From Bacillota bacterium (GTDB taxonomy: Bacteria > Bacillota > Clostridia > Acetivibrionales > DSM-1351): 64,000 bases of DNA. The notes under the pieces were generated by a model, which saw only the letters and a program-made list of their open reading frames with translations, did not search any database and was not told where the DNA came from. Positions 18,028-26,329 of the stretch are shown piece by piece (position 1 is the stretch's first letter; the number at the start of each line of letters is the position of its first letter). Made by a program: the position numbers and the translations under genes. The DNA is taken from positions 124,001 to 188,000 of the forward strand of contig JAEXOY010000043.1 in the NCBI GenBank assembly GCA_023439045.1, given 5' to 3'.

Positions 18028-18110
18028 AACAATCCTACCACCTCAATAAATCTTTGTAGATACACAACTTATGCTCTTCAACAAGCCCACATTCTCAGTT
18101 CAAGATACGC

Positions 18111-18695
18111 TTAGCCTATCTTGAACCAATATGTCCCTATTACATTGCCAAGTGGTATACACCCAATTATTCTGCTATCTGTGCTATTATTTCTGTTGTC
18201 TCCCATTACAAATATACAGTTGTCAGGAACTGTAATCTCAGCATCCTCATAGTAAGCCTCTTCCTTGATATAACTCTCTTTCAATTCTTCACCATTTCTG
18301 AATACCTTATTATTCTCAAATTTGATTACATCATTCGGACGACCTATTACCCTTTTTACCCAAAAAATCTCATCATCACTACTAAATTCATCTTCATTAA
18401 AGAAAAACTTGTATGTAATCAAGTTATACTTAATGGGATCAATAATATTGTCCTTGAAACTACGCTTTCTGTCTACTCTGCTGTCAATAATAACAATCTT
18501 TTCATAATCAGGAACGGAGTGAAATATGTTTTGAGTCTTATTAATCACAATTTTATCTTCATTATGAAGAGTGTTTTCCATGGAAGGCCCATTAACAACA
18601 GTTGGCTGGAATAGAAAGATAACAATCGCGAGCGCTAAAAGTATGGATCCAAGTATTGTTCCAATCCAGCTAAGTATTTCAGTTAGAATTTTCAT
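18111..18695 (-). CDS. lepB: Signal peptidase I
   Basis: 194 residues. One N-terminal TM helix (~8-29), then the S26 peptidase domain outside the membrane. The nucleophile is Ser38 in NGPSMENTL, the general base Lys114 in WVKRVIGRPND, and box E is MGDNRNNSTDSR (164-175). It cleaves signal peptides from secreted proteins such as the several SLH and lipoprotein-flanking genes nearby. A ~30-residue insertion (FHSVPDYEKIVIIDSRVDRKRSF...) between boxes B and D is longer than in Bacillus SipS. The ATG has AGAGAGGC upstream. It is probably first in a transcript with the thioesterase and YdcF. Confidence 0.95.
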   Translation of the reverse strand: MKILTEILSWIGTILGSILLALAIVIFLFQPTVVNGPSMENTLHNEDKIVINKTQNIFHSVPDYEKIVIIDSRVDRKRSFKDNIIDPIKYNLITYKFFFNEDEFSSDDEIFWVKRVIGRPNDVIKFENNKVFRNGEELKESYIKEEAYYEDAEITVPDNCIFVMGDNRNNSTDSRIIGCIPLGNVIGTYWFKIG

Positions 18696-18803
18696 ATATG
18701 CCTCTCTATTCTTAGTAAATAAAATTAATTATACAGCAAATAAACATAAATGAACACTCCTATTTCCATAATATAACAAGAGTGTTCAAGGTCCATAATG
18801 GCT

Positions 18804-20639
18804 CTATTTTATCTTTATTCCAAATATTTTTTTAGCGTAGGACCCAACAACAATCATATCATTGTAAATAGAAGGAGATGATTCAACATTCCCGCCTAAC
18901 GATATGGAGTGCAGTGTCTTGCCATCAACAGGGTCTATCAGATGCATCCAGCCTGCAAAATCACAATAAACAACATATGTTTTTCCATCTGAGCTCTTAA
19001 AGTCAAGTGGAGAACTCCAGCTATAAGCAGGCAGCTTCTTTTTCCACACTTCTTCACCCGTTTTTTTATTGAGTGCAACTAATATTCCATCTTGGTTTGT
19101 CCCGGTAAAGCAGATGCTATAAATAACGATATCGCTGATATCGTCCTTACCTACAACAGGGGTTGCAAGTGCCCCTCCATTTATATAATAATTGTATAAA
19201 CACTGATAGTCCTTTTGCCATATAAGTTCTCCGGTAAGAGCATTGAACTTTCTTATCTCACAATTTGCAGTCTTATTTTTACCATTCTCACCTCGCTTAT
19301 CCACCTGATTTGCTGTGTATAAGAATACCCCTTCTGAGGTTTCTTCTATAACCGTAGTACTATCAGTATCATCCTCTGTATTATAAATCCATACCGGCTT
19401 CATAGTGTTTAAATCAAGGCATTGAAGTGTTCCTCCATTGTCATTGAAATACATATAGTTCTTATAAATAGCGGGTGAACTCTCTATGCCCTGTTCATCA
19501 CTATATGGACTTCTATACCTGTACTTGGTAAGGTTAGGTGCCATAGTCAAGGTGCCCGCCTGCTTGTCAAACTGGGTATTGAGCTTAACCTTGTACACAA
19601 GTCCGTTCTCTCCTAAAGACAGCAGTGTATCTGTTTTCTTGTCTAGTAGAGCGGAAGAATCAGTTGCGCCCCAACCACGAAATGCCATCTCATCCCTACC
19701 GAAAATAGTGTACAACTCTTTTTGATTGAGCAGGTTTATGATCCTGTATTTGTATTCAGTAAACTTTCCATTATTCTCATTGATACCCATACCAGTATAT
19801 AGTACTGGGTAACCCCTTGGGTCCACCATAGCAGTTCCCTTTATAGGGTAACCAATCTCTATTTTATCTCTGGTTGGTTTTCCAGTTTCAAGATCAAGAA
19901 AGTAAATATTACCATCCAGCACAGGATATATTACTTCAACCAAATCCTTTGATTTCATTTCTTGATTGATATTCATCATATTTCTTGTATCTTCTGGCCA
20001 ATGCACAAGTAATGGTTGTCCTGTCCAGCCTGAACCGGGCCAATAACTGCCATGTGCAGAAATTGCACCTAATGGCTGTGTCCAAACAATCTCAAGCTTT
20101 TTCTGACTAACAGTTCTAGTACCGAAGCTAGCACTATCTCTATAGTTATTTCCTCTGAATGCAGTAACACCTTCTAAATCACTATATTGGGAGGAATCGC
20201 CAAAATCTATGAGATTCTTTTTCTTGACGGTATAATCCTTGATTGGAGTATACTTTCCCTGTGTTGTATCATATTGGAATAACCATGAATCCATTGTGGT
20301 GCCATTACTAAACACATTTTTAAAAGCAAAATCTGCATATGCGTTTGGTCCATCAAATTTTGATGATGTTTCCCATGAAGATTTCAGCTTCTCAGGGTCG
20401 GTCATATCAGCAGGAATAGGGTCCATAACGGGTTCGGGCTCAGGTTCCTCTTCCTCTACATCATTATTTTCAGTGTTTGTAGCAACAGTGGAATTAGTAC
20501 TTGTTGGATTATTCTTATCATTGCCCCCAACACCAATGTTCTTTAGGAAAAGCCATGTTACTGTCACAATCAAGGCCACCAACAGCAATGATAATACTAT
20601 TTTTAGTTTATTAGCCTTTCTTCTATAACGCGTTGTCAT
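18804..20639 (-). CDS. Membrane-anchored PQQ-like beta-propeller protein (copy 2)
   Basis: 611 residues. A basic N-terminus and one TM helix (~11-30) anchor it; an Asn/Thr/Glu-rich linker follows (to ~75). The rest is a propeller with PQQ/WD-type blades: LEGVTAFRGNNYRD, GWTGQPLLVHW, GKPTRDKIEIGYPIKGT, RGYPVLYTGMG, and late blades LVALNKKTGEEVWKKKL, KTLHSISLGGNVESSPSIYND. No PQQ-binding residues can be asserted. It is about 60% identical by eye to the neighbouring copy, 12 nt upstream, with the same architecture, so the two arose by tandem duplication and form an operon. The function is unknown; a cell-surface assembly or sensing role is inference. Confidence 0.85.
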   Translation of the reverse strand: MTTRYRRKANKLKIVLSLLLVALIVTVTWLFLKNIGVGGNDKNNPTSTNSTVATNTENNDVEEEEPEPEPVMDPIPADMTDPEKLKSSWETSSKFDGPNAYADFAFKNVFSNGTTMDSWLFQYDTTQGKYTPIKDYTVKKKNLIDFGDSSQYSDLEGVTAFRGNNYRDSASFGTRTVSQKKLEIVWTQPLGAISAHGSYWPGSGWTGQPLLVHWPEDTRNMMNINQEMKSKDLVEVIYPVLDGNIYFLDLETGKPTRDKIEIGYPIKGTAMVDPRGYPVLYTGMGINENNGKFTEYKYRIINLLNQKELYTIFGRDEMAFRGWGATDSSALLDKKTDTLLSLGENGLVYKVKLNTQFDKQAGTLTMAPNLTKYRYRSPYSDEQGIESSPAIYKNYMYFNDNGGTLQCLDLNTMKPVWIYNTEDDTDSTTVIEETSEGVFLYTANQVDKRGENGKNKTANCEIRKFNALTGELIWQKDYQCLYNYYINGGALATPVVGKDDISDIVIYSICFTGTNQDGILVALNKKTGEEVWKKKLPAYSWSSPLDFKSSDGKTYVVYCDFAGWMHLIDPVDGKTLHSISLGGNVESSPSIYNDMIVVGSYAKKIFGIKIK

Positions 20640-20651
20640 TTGTTACCCCCA

Positions 20652-22460
20652 TTATTTTATCTTGACACCATAAATTTTCTTGGCATAGGTACCTACCACA
20701 GCCATATCATTGTATACAGAAGGGGACGCCTCAACATTACCGCCAACTGATATAACATCCAAATCCTTTCCGGTCATCGGGTCCATTAAGTGCATATCAC
20801 CCTTGAAATCGCAGAATATAACATACGTTTTGCCGTCGGAGGATTTCATATCAACCGGTGAGCTCCAGCTGTAAGCTGTAAGACTTCTCTTCCATATCTC
20901 CTCACCTGTCTTTTTATCAAGTGCAACCATTGTTCCGCTAGATAGAGAATCGGTAAGAGCTATATTAAATATTACCATATTACTGATATCGTCTTTTCCA
21001 ATTACAGGTGTAGCAAGGGCACCTCCATTTATATAATCCTGATAAATACAGGAATAGTCTTTTTGCCAAATGAGCTCCCCTGTTAAAGCATTAATCTTTC
21101 TAATATTGCAGTTTGTTCTAGATCCTGCACCTTTGTTTCTTTTATCGATCTCATTTGCTGTATATAAAAATACTCCGTCCTCTGTTTCATCAATAGTAGT
21201 GGTACAATCCGTATCGTCCCCTAGGTTGTATATCCACACTGGCTCCATTGTGTTTACGTCAACACACTGAAGATTTCCTCCGTTATCAGCAAAGTACATC
21301 AGATTCCTATAAAACGCAGGTGAATTCTCTATACCTTGAGAGCTTCCATAACTACTCTTGTATCTGTATTTGGTTATCTTCGGGTCAATAGATATCTTAC
21401 CCTGAGCCACGTCAAAATTGGTATTAAGCTTTATCCTATATACCAAACCATTTTCACCGCAATTAAAGAGTGTATCGGTGAATCTGTTTAACAGAGCTGA
21501 GGAATCGTTTGCGCCCCAAGTTCTAAGCGCAAAGGAGTCACTACCCGGCAGAGAAAATATCTCCTTTTGGTTTATTAAGTCATATATCCTATACTTAAAC
21601 GACGTTGTGCTGGTGCCATTATCATTTAAGCCCATTCCCGTGTAAAATAGAGGATATCCCCTAGGGTCAACCATTGCCGTTCCCTTTATGGTATACCCAA
21701 TGTTAATAGGAGAACGCGTTGGCTTACCAGTCTCTAAATCCAAGAAATATACATGTCCATCAAACACAGGATATATGACTTCTGTCAAATCCTTTGCCTT
21801 CATATCAGCATTTATATTCATAATATTCTTTACATCGTCAGACCAATGTACCAATAGAGGTTGGCCTGTCCACCCTGCACCCGGCCAGTAGCTGTTCATT
21901 GCAGAGATGGCACCGATATCATGAGTCCAGACTATTTCAAGTTTTTTCTCCTTAATGTCTCTGGTTCCATAAGAAGGACCAGTTCTGAAATTATTTCCCC
22001 GGAAGGTAGTTACACCCTCAAGCTCGGAATATGTTTGGGGTGAACCAAAAGCAACATTATAGTCTGCCTTGTAAGCAGAAGTAGTTTTGCCGTTTACACT
22101 AACCCAATATCGAATATTCCCACCGTCTTTAAATGTCTTTTTTGCAGAACCATCCTCTAAAATATTCTTGCTGACAAACCCTGGAGGGTTTTGCCACTTA
22201 ATGATCAATTCATCGGGATTTGTGCTCTCCGCAGGTTCAGCAGACTGCTGAGCAGTTGAGTCTGTAGCATTTGAATCTTGAGCAACATCTGTTCCCTTTG
22301 AAACGGTAGAATTACTCTGTATGTTTGTACTTGTAGGTGGTGTATGTTTAGTACCCAAGGCTCCACCAAAAAATATTAAAGCCACCACTGATAGTATACA
22401 TATTACCAAAACAGCAATTATACTTGTTAGTATCCACTTAGAACTATTCTGTCTACCCAT
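20652..22460 (-). CDS. Membrane-anchored PQQ-like beta-propeller protein (copy 1)
   Basis: 602 residues from the ATG at 22460, which has AAAGAAAGGG 6 nt upstream. The frame continues to 22526 but adds an unrelated hydrophobic stretch. One TM helix (~11-35), a Ser/Thr/Asn linker, then the propeller: LEGVTTFRGNNFRTG, AGWTGQPLLVHW, TEVIYPVFDGHVYFLDLETGKPT, MVALDKKTGEEIWKRSL and DVISVGGNVEASPSVYND. Paralogous to the next gene over the whole ectodomain, while the linkers have diverged. It is the first gene of the pair and diverges from the Ca-ATPase gene. Function not known. Confidence 0.85.
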   Translation of the reverse strand: MGRQNSSKWILTSIIAVLVICILSVVALIFFGGALGTKHTPPTSTNIQSNSTVSKGTDVAQDSNATDSTAQQSAEPAESTNPDELIIKWQNPPGFVSKNILEDGSAKKTFKDGGNIRYWVSVNGKTTSAYKADYNVAFGSPQTYSELEGVTTFRGNNFRTGPSYGTRDIKEKKLEIVWTHDIGAISAMNSYWPGAGWTGQPLLVHWSDDVKNIMNINADMKAKDLTEVIYPVFDGHVYFLDLETGKPTRSPINIGYTIKGTAMVDPRGYPLFYTGMGLNDNGTSTTSFKYRIYDLINQKEIFSLPGSDSFALRTWGANDSSALLNRFTDTLFNCGENGLVYRIKLNTNFDVAQGKISIDPKITKYRYKSSYGSSQGIENSPAFYRNLMYFADNGGNLQCVDVNTMEPVWIYNLGDDTDCTTTIDETEDGVFLYTANEIDKRNKGAGSRTNCNIRKINALTGELIWQKDYSCIYQDYINGGALATPVIGKDDISNMVIFNIALTDSLSSGTMVALDKKTGEEIWKRSLTAYSWSSPVDMKSSDGKTYVIFCDFKGDMHLMDPMTGKDLDVISVGGNVEASPSVYNDMAVVGTYAKKIYGVKIK

Positions 22461-22562
22461 AATAAGCCCTTTCTTTATAATTACACTATGTAAATTATAA
22501 CCATATTTTAATATGAAATAATACAACCAGTTAATTATATCAAATTATTGCGTATATTAAAA

Positions 22563-22577
22563 TTGCCAAAATGGCAA
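22563..22577. promoter_or_regulatory. Operator-like palindrome between the propeller genes and the P-ATPase
   Basis: TTGCCA-AAA-TGGCAA, a 6-bp perfect inverted repeat with a 3-bp spacer, placed about 45 bp before the ATPase start and 100 bp before the divergent propeller gene. No regulator gene is adjacent. Confidence 0.35.
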
Positions 22578-22620
22578 AATTAATAAGAAACGCTCTATAA
22601 ATAATATAGGAGTGACTGAT

Positions 22621-25239
22621 ATGGAAGAAATATATAAATTGTCTATACAACAGGCTATGGAACATACCCAAACTACAAAAGTAGGACTTGGTGAAGCGGA
22701 AGTAAATGACAGGCAGCAAAAGCATGGCTATAATGAGTTGGTAAATATAAAGAAGGATAGCTTTTTAAAGGTTTTTCTTTCCCAGTTCAAAGATTTTTTG
22801 GTACTTATACTGTTAGCAGCAGGTATTGTCTCAATTTTCTTAGGAGACTATGAGAGTGCTATTGTTATATTTCTGGTAACAGTTCTCAACTCCATACTTG
22901 GTACAGTTCAGCACTTCAAAGCAGAAAAGTCACTTGAGGGATTAAAGAAGCTATCTTCCCCCGTTGCAAAGGTAATAAGAGATAATATACGGCTGGAAAT
23001 ACCATCAAGAGACCTAGTCATAGGAGATATACTCTATCTAGAAGCAGGCGACTTTATATCAGCAGATGGCAGAATAATAGAGAACTTCAGTTTACAGGTA
23101 AATGAGAGCTCTTTGACGGGAGAATCTGAAAGTATAACAAAGCATTCCGACATTATCGATGGTACAGATGTTGCCATAGGTGACAGAAAAAATATGGTTT
23201 TTTCAGGTAGTTTAGTTACTTATGGAAGAGCACTTGCAGTGGTTACTGCTATTGGAATGAATACAGAGATAGGAAAAATCGCCACCCTCATGGAGAGTGC
23301 ACAGACCAAGCAAACTCCTTTGCAGGTCAGCCTTGATGCTTTTGGCAAAAAGCTAGCTATAGCAATTCTTGTCTTATGCGGTATTATTTTTGTAGTTAAT
23401 GTTATACGTGGATATACAGTCATTGATTCCTTTATGTTTGCTGTAGCGCTAGCAGTTGCAGCAATACCCGAAGCCCTCAGTTCAATAGTAACGATAGTGC
23501 TTGCCTATGGTACTCAAAAGATGGCAAAAGAACATGCTATTGTACGACAACTGCACGCAGTAGAAAGTCTTGGAAGTGTATCGGTCATATGCTCTGATAA
23601 AACAGGAACACTTACACAAAACAAAATGGTGGTCAAGAAACTTTACTGCGGCTCAAAAATTAGTGAACTGGGTGAAATTGATCTGAACAATAATCTTCAC
23701 AGAGTATTGATAAAAATGAGCGTATTGTCAAGTGATGCTCATATTAGTAAAAACACGGCTGTTGGAGATCCCACCGAAATTGCACTGATTCAGCTGGCAA
23801 TGGATAAAGGCATAGATGTTGATAACCTTCGATATGAACACCAAAGGTTATCTGAGTTACCGTTTGACTCAGAAAGAAAATTAATGAGCACATTACACTA
23901 TATCGAAGGCAATCACGTTATGTTTACAAAGGGTGCTGTAGACGTAATACTTGATAGGGTAACACATATAGCATCGGACGGTGGAGAAAGAAAAATTACC
24001 GAACAAGATATCAACAGCATCGAAGACATTAATCATCAGCTTTCCTCAAAAGGGCTGAGAGTTCTTGCTTTTTGCTACAAAACCTTTCCACAGCAAGTGG
24101 AGCTTACACTAAAGGACGAGCACGATATGGCGTTCCTCGGTCTCATAGCTATGATAGACCCTCCAAGACCAGAATCAAAGCAGGCTGTTGCAGATTGTAT
24201 TGTAGCAGGAATTAAACCTGTAATGATTACAGGTGACCACAAGGTTACTGCATCAGCTATTGCCAAGGAAATTGGTATTCTGACTGAGGGCTCCAGAGCT
24301 ATAGAAGGTAGTGATGTAGAAAACATGACCGATGAGCAACTGCGTGCTGAAGTGCAAAATGTAGCCGTATATGCAAGAGTTTCGCCGGAACATAAAATTA
24401 GAATAGTAAGAGCTTGGCAGGATATTGGGAATGTTGTAGCAATGACGGGTGACGGAGTAAACGACGCACCAGCTTTAAAGCAGGCTGATATAGGTGTCGC
24501 AATGGGTAAGGTGGGTACAGAGGTTGCAAAAGATGCAGCTGCAATGATTCTTGTGGACGACAATTTTGCAACTATTGTAAAAGCTGTGTCCAATGGAAGA
24601 AGCATATACTCAAATATTAAAAACTCTATTAAGTTTTTGCTCTCGGGCAATACCGCAGGCATACTTACCGTACTATACACCTCAATACTGGCTCTGCCTC
24701 TCCCCTTTACCGCTATGCACCTTCTGTTTATAAACCTTTTGACCGATTCCCTACCCGCTATTGCACTTGGATTAGAGCCTTATAGGAAGGATGCAATGAG
24801 CAGCAAACCACGAGATATAAAGGAGCCACTTCTCAATAAGTCATTTCTATTTCATGTGATTTTTGAAGGTTTAGTTATTGCAGTGTGTACTTTGATTGCC
24901 TTCTACATGGGACTAAGGGCTGGTGGCGCTTCTCTGGCAAGCACAATGGCCTTTGCAGTACTAACACTTTCAAGACTTCTGCATGGCTTTAATTGCCGTT
25001 CAAATAAGCCAATCTATAAAATCGGTTTATTTACAAACAAATTTATATGGGGCGCTTTGGCTGTTGGAATACTATTATTGACTTTAGTTATAGCTATCCC
25101 TGTACTGCAGAGTCTTTTCACAATTGATACCTTAATAACCTCACAATTAACTTCAGTAATAGTGTTGTCTCTTTTGTCTTTGGTAGTAATACAGATCTCC
25201 AAAGCTATAAACACAGATAACAGTATACGAAGGACATAA
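22621..25239 (+). CDS. Ca2+-type cation-transporting P-type ATPase (P2A)
   Basis: 872 residues from the ATG at 22621 (GGAG 8 nt upstream; an ATG 9 nt earlier lacks spacing). Cation pump of the SERCA/PMR1 group. Order seen: N-terminal cation-ATPase domain, TM1-2, actuator TGES-like SLTGESES, M4 motif AAIPEALSSIV, phosphorylation site DKTGTLTQN (Asp ~325), nucleotide-binding KGAVDVIL, hinge GDGVNDAPALKQADIG (~611), and six C-terminal TM helices. The PEAL in M4 and NLLTDSLPA in M6 match Ca2+-site residues. Export of Ca2+ (or Mn2+) from the cytoplasm is expected. Its 3' end may seed a tandem repeat that leads into the next small gene. Confidence 0.95.
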   Translation: MEEIYKLSIQQAMEHTQTTKVGLGEAEVNDRQQKHGYNELVNIKKDSFLKVFLSQFKDFLVLILLAAGIVSIFLGDYESAIVIFLVTVLNSILGTVQHFKAEKSLEGLKKLSSPVAKVIRDNIRLEIPSRDLVIGDILYLEAGDFISADGRIIENFSLQVNESSLTGESESITKHSDIIDGTDVAIGDRKNMVFSGSLVTYGRALAVVTAIGMNTEIGKIATLMESAQTKQTPLQVSLDAFGKKLAIAILVLCGIIFVVNVIRGYTVIDSFMFAVALAVAAIPEALSSIVTIVLAYGTQKMAKEHAIVRQLHAVESLGSVSVICSDKTGTLTQNKMVVKKLYCGSKISELGEIDLNNNLHRVLIKMSVLSSDAHISKNTAVGDPTEIALIQLAMDKGIDVDNLRYEHQRLSELPFDSERKLMSTLHYIEGNHVMFTKGAVDVILDRVTHIASDGGERKITEQDINSIEDINHQLSSKGLRVLAFCYKTFPQQVELTLKDEHDMAFLGLIAMIDPPRPESKQAVADCIVAGIKPVMITGDHKVTASAIAKEIGILTEGSRAIEGSDVENMTDEQLRAEVQNVAVYARVSPEHKIRIVRAWQDIGNVVAMTGDGVNDAPALKQADIGVAMGKVGTEVAKDAAAMILVDDNFATIVKAVSNGRSIYSNIKNSIKFLLSGNTAGILTVLYTSILALPLPFTAMHLLFINLLTDSLPAIALGLEPYRKDAMSSKPRDIKEPLLNKSFLFHVIFEGLVIAVCTLIAFYMGLRAGGASLASTMAFAVLTLSRLLHGFNCRSNKPIYKIGLFTNKFIWGALAVGILLLTLVIAIPVLQSLFTIDTLITSQLTSVIVLSLLSLVVIQISKAINTDNSIRRT

Positions 25240-25345
25240 TTTGCAGGGAACAATGACAAGCTCAGGTACTGTAATAAATGCAGAGAACAATTAAAAGCTC
25301 AGGTACTGTAATAATGCAGGGAACAATAATAAGAGGAAGGAACAA
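25225..25345. repeat. ~37-bp tandem repeat from the ATPase stop to the small-gene leader
   Basis: 'tgcagggaacaat' or its variant recurs at 25242, 25279 and 25315 (steps 37 and 36), each preceded by 'tcaggtactgtaata' or, in the first copy, by the ATPase end 'aggacataat'. A final shortened copy (ggaaggaacaac) abuts the start of the small gene at 25350. Confidence 0.65.
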
Positions 25346-25349
25346 CAAC

Positions 25350-25472
25350 ATGGGAAAGAATAAAAGCACTAAAGCAGATGGCATTAATACGCAAAGTGAT
25401 ACTCAGCACCTTGAAGATAGGAGACGCATATCAAAGGGAGCCAACCGGAAGAATGCACCCAGCCCAAAATAG
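25350..25472 (+). CDS. Small basic hydrophilic protein (40 aa)
   Basis: Starts at ATG 25350 behind GAGGAAGG and ends at TAG 25472. The product, MGKNKSTKADGINTQSDTQ to KGANRKNAPSPK, is rich in Lys/Asn/Ser, without hydrophobic core, signal or membrane segment, so probably disordered. Not recognised. Such very small basic proteins are frequent in clostridia and some are spore-associated, but nothing here proves that. The frame is open further upstream, across the repeat, but that part has no good start. A related-looking small protein is encoded at 59733-59870. Confidence 0.6.
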   Translation: MGKNKSTKADGINTQSDTQHLEDRRRISKGANRKNAPSPK

Positions 25473-25532
25473 GCAACACAGGATTTTGTTGTGTGCAGTG
25501 ATTTTGATTATGTTTTTGAGCTAGGTAAAAGG

Positions 25533-25581
25533 GTCCAGGCAGCAACCTCTGCCCGGATAAAGCAGAGGTTGCGGCCTGGAC
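25533..25581. repeat. GC-rich 20-bp stem-loop
   Basis: GTCCAGGCAGCAACCTCTGC (25533-25552) pairs with GCAGAGGTTGCGGCCTGGAC (25562-25581) with one mismatch and a 9-nt loop. It is clearly GC-richer than its surroundings. The plus strand has no U-tract; the minus strand continues CCCTTTTACC, a weak one. It lies between the convergent small gene and tspO, so it may be their terminator, or a small structured element. Confidence 0.75.
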
Positions 25582-25616
25582 AACCATCCCTAAAACTAAA
25601 TTCTGCCTATAATATA

Positions 25617-25775
25617 TTTGCATCTACCTTCTACCAATATCCTGCTAATTTAGACTGCATACTAAATGGAAATACATTAGGTTTGCTATTCAACCAATAT
25701 CCCACTTTTTTAGAATCAATACTAGAAGGAAATGCATGATGTTTGCCTACTTATTTAAAATCCATACCATCAAAT
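25617..25775. repeat. 60-bp tandem repeat continuing from the 3' end of tspO
   Basis: Copies 25632-25686 and 25692-25746 align at exactly 60 nt (accaatatcc...tagaatcaatact...gtttgc). On the minus strand the tspO end (GTATGGATTTTAAATAAGTAG then GCAAAC; broken here by the stop) forms the first, shorter copy. Confidence 0.7.
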
Positions 25776-26244
25776 TGAGGTATGCTGCAAATGTTACCCA
25801 TAACAGGTAAGGTACCAACAGCAGACCAGCTGTTTTATCCAAGCGATAGAATTTTATAAGTGTAATCAGTATAAATACCCACAAAATTACCAGGTCGATA
25901 AGTGCCAGAAAGTGCAAGCCTAATCCAAAGAATAAAATGCTCCACAAAAAGTTAAATATCAACTGTGCCCCATAGTAAAATAATGCATCTTTAACGGGCA
26001 ATTCTTCATAGTCAAGCATCCAAATACGATAAAACGCCAAGCCCATTAGTATATACAATATTGGCCATACAACCCCGAATACCCAGCCCGGTGGTGAAAG
26101 AGGAGGCTGTTTAAGTTGAGAGTATGCTTCCATTCCACCCATGGAAAGAAGTCCGCTCAAGCCACCTACCACCAGTGGAATCGCTATGCTGATAATAAGT
26201 CTTTTGAGTGAAAAATCACCATCTACCTTGAAAATGTTCTTCAT
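25747..26244 (-). CDS. tspO: TspO/MBR family tryptophan-rich sensory protein
   Basis: 165 residues with five TM helices, the TspO/peripheral benzodiazepine receptor fold. PPLSPPGWVFGVVWPILYILMG is the conserved loop 1-helix 2 motif, followed by WSILFFGLG and LLLVPYLLWVTFAAYLN. Family members bind porphyrins and related ligands in the membrane. The ATG at 26244 has AAAGGAGTGG 7 nt upstream; the frame extends to 26358 but without a site. It follows the MutS-like gene by 85 nt. Its stop region is the first unit of a downstream tandem repeat. Confidence 0.95.
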   Translation of the reverse strand: MKNIFKVDGDFSLKRLIISIAIPLVVGGLSGLLSMGGMEAYSQLKQPPLSPPGWVFGVVWPILYILMGLAFYRIWMLDYEELPVKDALFYYGAQLIFNFLWSILFFGLGLHFLALIDLVILWVFILITLIKFYRLDKTAGLLLVPYLLWVTFAAYLNLMVWILNK

Positions 26245-26329
26245 TAAAATCCACTCCTTTGCTAAACACTGATACAAGCTGTCAAACAAATTATATGCTT
26301 TGAAGTGAAGAAATATTAAAGTAGATATG

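Noticed and set aside
24075..24680. 201-codon minus-strand ORF inside the Ca-ATPase gene
   Set aside because: Antisense shadow; lacks a ribosome-binding site and overlaps the conserved ATPase motifs completely.
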